Positions 57,237 through 64,000 of a stretch of DNA of 64,000 bases are shown piece by piece. The notes below the pieces were generated by a model, which worked only from the letters and a program-made list of their open reading frames with translations, did not search any database and was not told the DNA's origin. Positions within the stretch are counted from its first letter, which is position 1; every line of letters starts with the position of its first letter. The DNA is from Rotaria sp. Silwood1 (Eukaryota > Rotifera > Eurotatoria > Philodinida > Philodinidae), in contig CAJNOP010000034.1 of the NCBI GenBank assembly GCA_905250075.1, positions 1,595,043-1,659,042 of the forward strand, read 5' to 3'. A program made the translations under genes and the position numbers.

Positions 57237-59967
57237 ATGAATCATACTGAACATCCATCTCTTGTATCTAATTATCAATTTCCTCGTTGGTCAACAACAA
57301 CATCACGACCACATTCAACTTTATCATCAAAAGATACTGCCAACGATATCTATCAATTAGGTATTGATAATCGAAATGAATTTCAAAAATCTGATTTATC
57401 AACCACAAAACGAATTATTCAACATCATGTACGTATTCCAACAAGTGCAAGATATATTTCACCTCCACCTATTGATCAATCAAATTCTACACCTCATCAT
57501 AATACAACATTAGATCGTTCGTCACCAACATCAATGGGTTCACGTTATTATCGTTCAATACCTGTACGAATGAAATCAACTGCATTAACAGTTCCAATAT
57601 CAAAAGGTAAAGAAGAACGATCATTTCAAAATTTTCCAAAACAAACTCATGAAAAACGAAAAATAACACATGAAAGAAAACGAAAAAAACAGCAAGCACA
57701 AACATTAGCTGAAAAATATGCAGATACAGAAAGATGGTTTCAATTAAGAACATCATTAGCAGAACTTAAACGTCTTGCTACAACACAAGAAATTATTGTC
57801 GATCCAACTACATCCATTTTTAATTGTGATGGACATTCATTTGCAACACTTAAACAAATTATTGCTCAACAACAAGAAGATAAAAAAGCATCTAGGTTAA
57901 AATCGGACTTAGGTACATTTTTTTTAATTTTATTTATATTTAAATTCGTATTCAACTATTTCAAAGACTATTTTCAATTATTAAGGATAGCAAAAGTATT
58001 GTTTAGTTATTACAACATGAAAAATTGTAACTATGTAATGTAAGTTGAAATGAATGAGCTCAACCACATGTTTTCTTGTTTCCGATTTAGAAGATATTTA
58101 ATTTTGATAACAAATTTAAGGGAAAATAAAATTCTTAACCATTGTCTATAAGTTTGAAACAACTTGTTCGTATCATTATGTTAATATCATTCTTATTAAT
58201 TGCTCAAATAAACATCAACAAAATCAATTGTTTTAATTTGGGTCACAATTTTATTCCTATAGGAACTTGAAGTTAAATTGAGAACAGAATCAAAACTAGT
58301 TTGCTGGTGTCTAGTTCTAATAAAATATTTTCCGTATTATGAATAATAGTTACATGATCGATTGAAATACATTTGAATCATTCATAAAGAACATCACAAT
58401 GAAGCAAGAAAGTCAAACGTTTTTGAGCATTCAGACACTTACTGGAAATATGCTTTTTTTTTCGTACCACTTTCTGTAGAATTTTCAAGCGCAGTTTGTT
58501 GTGAAGAATATTTTTAAATAGAAAATGAAATCAGTGAAAATTTGTGAATTCTTTTAGTGTCTGAAACAAAATAGGACATTGTTTAGTTTATAATTAACAA
58601 TCAATCTGTACGAAGCATTAGATGACTATATAATGATATTTCTTCCAAATTGAAACAGCACAGATGAATGCTAAAGCATTAACTACAACCAGAAAAAAGT
58701 ATAGTCTTGCTAGTATTAGTGTACATATTAGTATGTTAACTCTACATTCTTCCTGTTGCGTACTTCTTTCTTTGATCTTAAAATTTTAATCAAATATTAT
58801 TTGCTATGCAAACCTCTTATGTTCATCTGCATAACTATGAGTGATCGCAGTATTTTATACTTGTTATTGCTATAGAAAACCTTTAGAATCTTGATGACGA
58901 AAGATTGCAATTCAAATTATCATTTAAAGAGAAATTAAAAAATAATCAAAATTAATTAAATTTTTAATTTGATTTGTTCATGCCTAATAATAGATCTTGT
59001 ATAGAATTTTGTTTTTATTTAAATAGGTATATCATCATCATCATCATTTGGTTCCGCTTTATCTTCTCGTGATTTAAATCGAGGAAGTTTAACAACATCT
59101 CATAGTTCATTTCCTCGTCCTCGAACAAGCAAACGACCAACAGAAACATATCCACGATTAATTTTCGAACCATTTATTGTTGCATCAAAACCAATACATC
59201 CTTCTCTTCTTACTGACATTAATAATTTATCATCAAAACAAAAAATAAAATCAACTCGTCCTCGTCCAAATTCAACCATAGCAGTTTTTTCTGGAAAAAG
59301 ACGTTCTCAATTACTTCTATCTGATCTTTCGAATTATGATAATCCTTCAACATCATTAACACCATCTCCACCTCTATTAAAAAATGAACAAGATATATTG
59401 CCTCGTAAATTATTAACATCATCATCATCATCAACTCGTCCAAGACCTCCATCAACATTTCAATTAACTTCAACAATAAAATTAAAACCTCAACCTCCTC
59501 GTTGTCGTAGTGCTACGGATATAAAATCTTCATATTTAACAACTAAAAATTATCCACGTTTTATATTAATTGCTGATGAACAACATCGTATTGAAAGTTG
59601 GTATCATCAATATCCATTTATACTTGGTGATGATCTATTAACATTATTTGAATCAAAACAATTACAACAAAAATCTACTATATCAGCTTATTTTATTGAT
59701 GATTTACAAATATCAAAAGCTAATATAACAGCTAAAACATTTTTACAAGGTAAATCATTTAATATAAATAATGATTGGAAAAAATATGATTTATTATTTA
59801 TATCAAATAATATTTATCAAAAAATTATTATTTATTTACAAACAATATTAAATTTAATTAAATTATCAGGAAAAATTATTAAAATTTATCAAATTAATCA
59901 TGAAGAAGATTTAAAAAGACAAGTTAAAAATATATGTAAACAATTACAACAAGAAAATATATATTAA
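57237..59967 (+). CDS. Unassigned basic Ser/Pro-rich protein, 538 aa
   Basis: Two exons, 57237-57912 and 59027-59967, join in frame across a 1.1-kb intron (G|GTACAT donor, AAATAG acceptor). The N-terminal half is low-complexity and rich in Ser, Thr, Pro and Arg. It includes a charged helical stretch (HERKRKKQQAQTLAEKYAD, roughly residues 141-160). The middle is Ser/Pro-rich, with repeated S-T-R-P-R-P-type segments. The last ~150 residues look folded, with hydrophobic strands (PRFILIAD, YDLLFISNN) and a Lys-rich amphipathic tail. No family is recognised. The disordered, basic first part could suit a cytoskeletal or scaffold protein, but that is a guess. It may be co-transcribed with EML. Confidence 0.75.
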
Positions 59968-61861
59968 AACTTTTATATACATTTTCCAATTCTCATTCAT
60001 TTCATCATGTGATATCATTTGTTTGTTTTATTTATTGTAATATTTTCGTATATATTTAAATAGAAAAAAAAAAACAAAAAATTAGCAATGAATTTTAGAA
60101 GTGAAATATTTAAAAAAAATACTTACGAGGGAATATTCTCAGGTGCTAAAAAGCTTTTCAACCGGGGATGTGATAATTAGAGAGGGCATAGCTAGCAGTG
60201 ATACACCTTAAGTTAGTTCGCGCCCAAGTTGAGATTTGGCTGAGATATCGACTTTTTACTAGAATTTGCCTATGGGACCCCATCTTCCCCAAGAAATCAA
60301 AGTTTTGAATTTTGAGGTGAGACTTTGCCCATATCAAGGCCTCAGCCAGGGTAGTTCATCCACAAAGTTTCAGAATTTTTGGGCTAAGCATTCCCGAGAT
60401 ATGAGTCTGTTAGTATAAACACAGTTTTTTACGGATATTGCTGTATGCATGGATATTTTGAAAACATTATATCTCGGAAATGCTTAGCCCAAAAATTCTG
60501 AAACTTTGTGGATGAACTACCCTAGCTGAGGCCTTGATATGGGCAAAGTCTCACCTCAAAATTCAAAACTTTGATTTCATGGGGAAGATGGGGTCCCATA
60601 GGCAAATTCTAGTAAAAAGTCGATATCTCAGCCAAATCTCAACTTGGGCGCGAACTAACTTAAGGTGTATCACTGCTAGCTATGCCCTCTCTAATTATCA
60701 CATCCCCGGTTGAAAAGCTTTTTAGCACCTGGGAATGTTCCCTCGTTAGATAATATTCATTTATTAATAGTAGTTTGATTTTACTTGATGCAGTAAACAA
60801 TATATTAAATTATATTTTGATGATTGACCTTGATATGGAATTTGAACTCGTTATTAGCAATACAATGTAAACAATATTAGTGCATTGTTCTATTTATTTT
60901 TGTTTATAAAAAAAAATGTTCGTTATATATTTAACAATACAGATGTTAAGTTTTATATGATTGTTAATGTATTATTTAACCAGGCAGAAGCTGAATACAT
61001 AGACTTTTGTGTTTTATCAAGATTAGAATCATTACTGCACTTTCTTAATTTTGTTCGATGTTGTTCATAATATATTTATAACACGAATGAGTTCAACGTC
61101 TACAGAGATTTTGTACTATTATATAGTTGTATAAGCAGAAAAAAGTTGTCAGGAAGATGAGCAAACTACTCTTATTCAACCGTTTGTGGAGGGGAAGGAC
61201 CCTGAACACTTCTAGCTCCCATCTAATTGCACCTCTATTATTAACACTTGATGAAAACATAATTTAATAAAATGTTCGTTAATTTTTCAACTTCTCAAAG
61301 AAGCCTGCAAAAATTTGAAAATATCAGTCTCAAATCAGAATTTTGTGTTCTTTCTAAATATGGGTTCAATTTTTTTTGTAGGACTTTTGGTTTAGAAGTT
61401 ATAAGTCAGTCTGTTAGAGATCTATCAATTAAATTTAAAAAGACATCAGCGCGCCAGAACTTATCCAACATAGAAGAGAATCTTATTTCAAATACAGCTA
61501 ATAAAAGAGCAAACATTTCTTTATAAAACGGTACGCTAATGATTATTATTCCATGGTAGTTTTTCCAAAGATTTCCTTTATTGTTTAGTCTGAATAATGT
61601 GCAAAATAATTCATCTGTAGTCTTGCGATATGTCATTGTTTCTGTCGATTAATATCTTAAACTGTGTCTATACATCATTAGAAATCATTTGAAAAATTAG
61701 AAAAAAAAAAAATTTATTGAAGCATTTTCAAGCGTGATTATTTGAAAATGAGATCATAAGAAAAAAAAAACAATACGCGTAATGATATGAAGGTTGGTGG
61801 TTGTGCTTATATAATCCATCACAAGATTTGTCCTTCGATCGGTTCTATTCTAATTGAATAT
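59968..61861. other. Intergenic between convergent genes, with one palindrome
   Basis: Apart from the MITE at 60,126-60,745, no gene or RNA was recognised. Short ORFs at 60,885-61,636 on both strands have no similarity. Confidence 0.5.
60126..60745. mobile_element. ~620-bp palindromic MITE downstream of the unassigned gene
   Basis: Arms of about 300 bp are almost exact inverted copies, running from CGAGGGAATATTCTCAGGTG to CACCTGGGAATGTTCCCTCG, with TTA on both sides (60,123-60,125 and 60,746-60,748). The terminus and target site match the CSE1L intron elements. The inner sequence differs except for a shared AAGTTTCAG motif near the centre of each arm. No protein is encoded. Confidence 0.88.
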
Positions 61862-63937
61862 TTATTTATTTTTAATGATCTTTATTCCAGTTCTTCTACC
61901 TGTTACAATAGCTTGTCGATCATCAATTTCAATAGTATCTTCACTTATTGAATTGTAATCTTCATTTGTTGTTGATTGAAATTTAAAATCTTCTATTTTT
62001 AATCGTTTTGATTTAATATAAAGAAATAATGAAAATATTGCTAATGTAAAACCAAATGGTGATATTATTAATCCTAATTTATATGATGCTGTTGTTACAT
62101 ATGACCAAAATAAAACGAATAGAACTGCATAACCAAATAGAATGTAAACAGTAAATATTCGAACTGTACGATTACAATTAGATTCAGCAAGATCTATGCT
62201 TGATTGAAGTTGAATATAACGATAATAACATGACGAACATAAACATAATGTAAATGGAATCAAAAATAAAACTAACTTAAAAAAAAAAGAAAGAATTTTA
62301 CAATTTTTTTTTTTTTTTGTTAGTTAATTTAGTTACTTGAATAGCTCCCATATATGTTTGCATATCAGGTGGAAGATATATTCCTCTAATAATTGTACCC
62401 CAAAGAAAAACAGCACCAAAATAACCATCTGTTATATATCCAATATACCATGGACCTTATATCAAAAGAAAAAAAAACATCATTATGATAAATATTTTAG
62501 AAACAAAAAAAAAATTCACCAATAAAATGATACAATGCTAAACCGATTAATGAATAATAAAATATATCGATCGAACATAGAAGCACCATTCGTAAACGAA
62601 TTGTATTCCATAGAGTAAAACAAGCACCACAACATTCTGAAAAATACAATTTATTAAAGAAAATTTCAAGATATTTTTGTCAAAATTGATCTTCGATATA
62701 ATATATGGGATTTTCATGAAACTTTATGTAGATATTTTACTAATACAAATACACTATTAAAAAAAAAAACATTTTTTCCGGCTCTAAACGTTACCATTCA
62801 GAAGATTTTCATATGTACAATTTTTTTTGTTCAATAGACTTCAATCTGCAGTATATTGACTGCTCTCATTTCAAAGAGAACTCCTAACTGCTTCGCACGA
62901 GAAAAGAACTTGTTTTTTAATTTGAATCTTATTCTAGTCTTAGAAACTTCAAAATCTTAAAGCTTCAAAAACCTTAGAAAATGTTTTCTGAAAAAAATCC
63001 ATGATTGTTTTGATATTGAAGATCAAAAGTAATGTGAATTTATCAAAGAATAGTACTGTTTTTATTTTAACTCTTTTATTAGTCTATTAAATATATTCAT
63101 TTTTGTCTCAAGTTAGTACATTATCAAGATAATGTTTACGTTAAATCAACTGCCTTCGAAGAACACATGTATTTATTTTGCTTTACAGTTTAAAATATTT
63201 GTATTCGTTAATCTTAAGACTCATCATAAAATTGTCTTTTAAACTTATATGAAATATTTGTTTTTCTTTCGATGTATCTAACATTGATTTGAAATAACGA
63301 AATAAAAACTTACGTGTCATTCGTTTTGCTCGATATCGGAAAAATATTAAGACAGCAATATATACACATAAACCCATAATGATGGAAACAATACCCTATA
63401 AAAAAAAAAAGAAAATTTGTTTTTGAAAGAAAAATTTTATTTTATTTTACAAAAGTTGGCCAATGAATAAGTAGAATAAGTTTTGATCCAGTAAATGCTG
63501 TTATTGTTGTTGTAGCAAGAGAAAATTGATTTTCAATTTTTATTCTATTATTTTGATTATCGTTAATTTCAATTGATAGTGTATGAAGATGACTATCATT
63601 ATAAAAACTTGCATTCCATGGTAATACATATAGATTTTCATTATCAATTGATTGTATTGCAGTACCCAAAAATTTTGAATCAATCGAAACATTTACATCA
63701 ACAATTGACCATTTAGAAAAAATAACAATTCTTTAATGAATCAAAATATTATTTTATAAATCTATAAGATATTTTTCAATTTACCGAATATGTGTACTTT
63801 GACTTAAACGATAGAGTGGTTCTCTAGGTGTTTTAAATTTAGCTGCTTTTGGATTTGATATTACAGCATAAATTGGTTGATCAAAACGAACATCTTCAAA
63901 TGATAATATACCTGAATCGATTGTTACTATACGAAAC
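61862..63937 (-). CDS. TMEM62: TMEM62 (transmembrane metallophosphoesterase-type protein), 3' part
   Basis: Minus-strand gene running off the right edge. Visible exons, from 5' to 3': 63937-63785, 63730-63451, 63395-63314, 62636-62520, 62455-62337, 62275-61862, in a continuous frame. They encode the part after the phosphoesterase domain of TMEM62. First come a beta-rich region (PIYAVISNPKAAKF, then EPLYRLSQSTHIR) and an extracytoplasmic Ig-like segment. Next is a membrane segment ending LIFFRYR, then IFYYSLIGLALYHFIGPW and GYITDGYFG, further membrane helices and a cytoplasmic tail. The match to vertebrate TMEM62 is in order (STHIR, IIFRYR, FYYS…GPW…DGKFG). The catalytic metal-binding domain must lie beyond 64,000. 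The molecular role of TMEM62 is not well established. Confidence 0.9.
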
Positions 63938-64000
63938 CTTTACACAAAAAGAAAAAGAAAACCAATATTCCTTTAGAATAATAGTGAGATTTTTTTATAG

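Noticed and set aside
59219..59476. Minus-strand ORF rich in Met and Leu
   Set aside because: Antisense shadow of the second exon of the 57,237-59,967 gene.

Overview
The window reads as AT-rich nuclear DNA from an animal. Its genes are split by many short GT-AG introns (mostly 45-75 nt), coding exons strongly prefer A/T-ending codons, and the gene set is metazoan: CSE1L, an EF-hand calcium sensor, a Noc/Nlz zinc finger, EML5/6 and TMEM62. The intron style, the transposon load, close same-strand gene pairs with acceptor-like sites just before start codons, and a bacterial-looking intronless gene would all fit a bdelloid rotifer. That assignment is inference; no marker in the window fixes the species.

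Layout. Positions 1-17,200 are gene-poor. They hold a 2.06-kb transposon (2733-4796) with ~320-360-bp terminal inverted repeats and a broken copy of an NSF AAA-ATPase domain, a degraded P-loop remnant, an imperfect tandem duplication of ~2.2 kb (7230-13,370) around a decayed minus-strand gene, and unassigned minus-strand ORF fragments (13,459-14,780). CSE1L (exportin-2, 18 exons, 994 aa) runs from 17,219 to 25,698; two of its introns carry ~620-bp palindromic elements. A neuronal-calcium-sensor-like EF-hand gene follows 182 bp downstream. Positions 27,300-31,150 are non-coding with three shorter palindromes.

At 31,157-35,509 lies a single-exon 1450-aa gene joining an N-terminal NO VEIN/sacsin-type HSP90-like ATPase module to a C-terminal DarT-like (DUF4433) ADP-ribosyltransferase domain. 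This is the most unusual item in the window. A two-exon Noc/Nlz zinc-finger gene lies on the minus strand (38,426-39,402). It is separated by a ~4.7-kb head-to-head intergenic region from a 36-exon EML5/6-type gene (44,084-57,112; 2104 aa; three HELP+WD40 modules). A two-exon unassigned gene follows 124 bp later (57,237-59,967), then another ~620-bp palindrome and the 3' part of TMEM62 on the minus strand (61,862 to the right edge).

The conserved genes are housekeeping or cytoskeletal: nuclear export of importin-alpha, calcium sensing, microtubule association, and a membrane phosphoesterase. They show no shared pathway. The clearest architectural theme is that long introns and intergenic gaps hold palindromic DNA elements, while other introns stay near 50 nt. 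Three ~620-bp palindromes share CGAGGG-type ends and 3-bp TTA/TAA target duplications, as in PIF/Harbinger-type MITEs.
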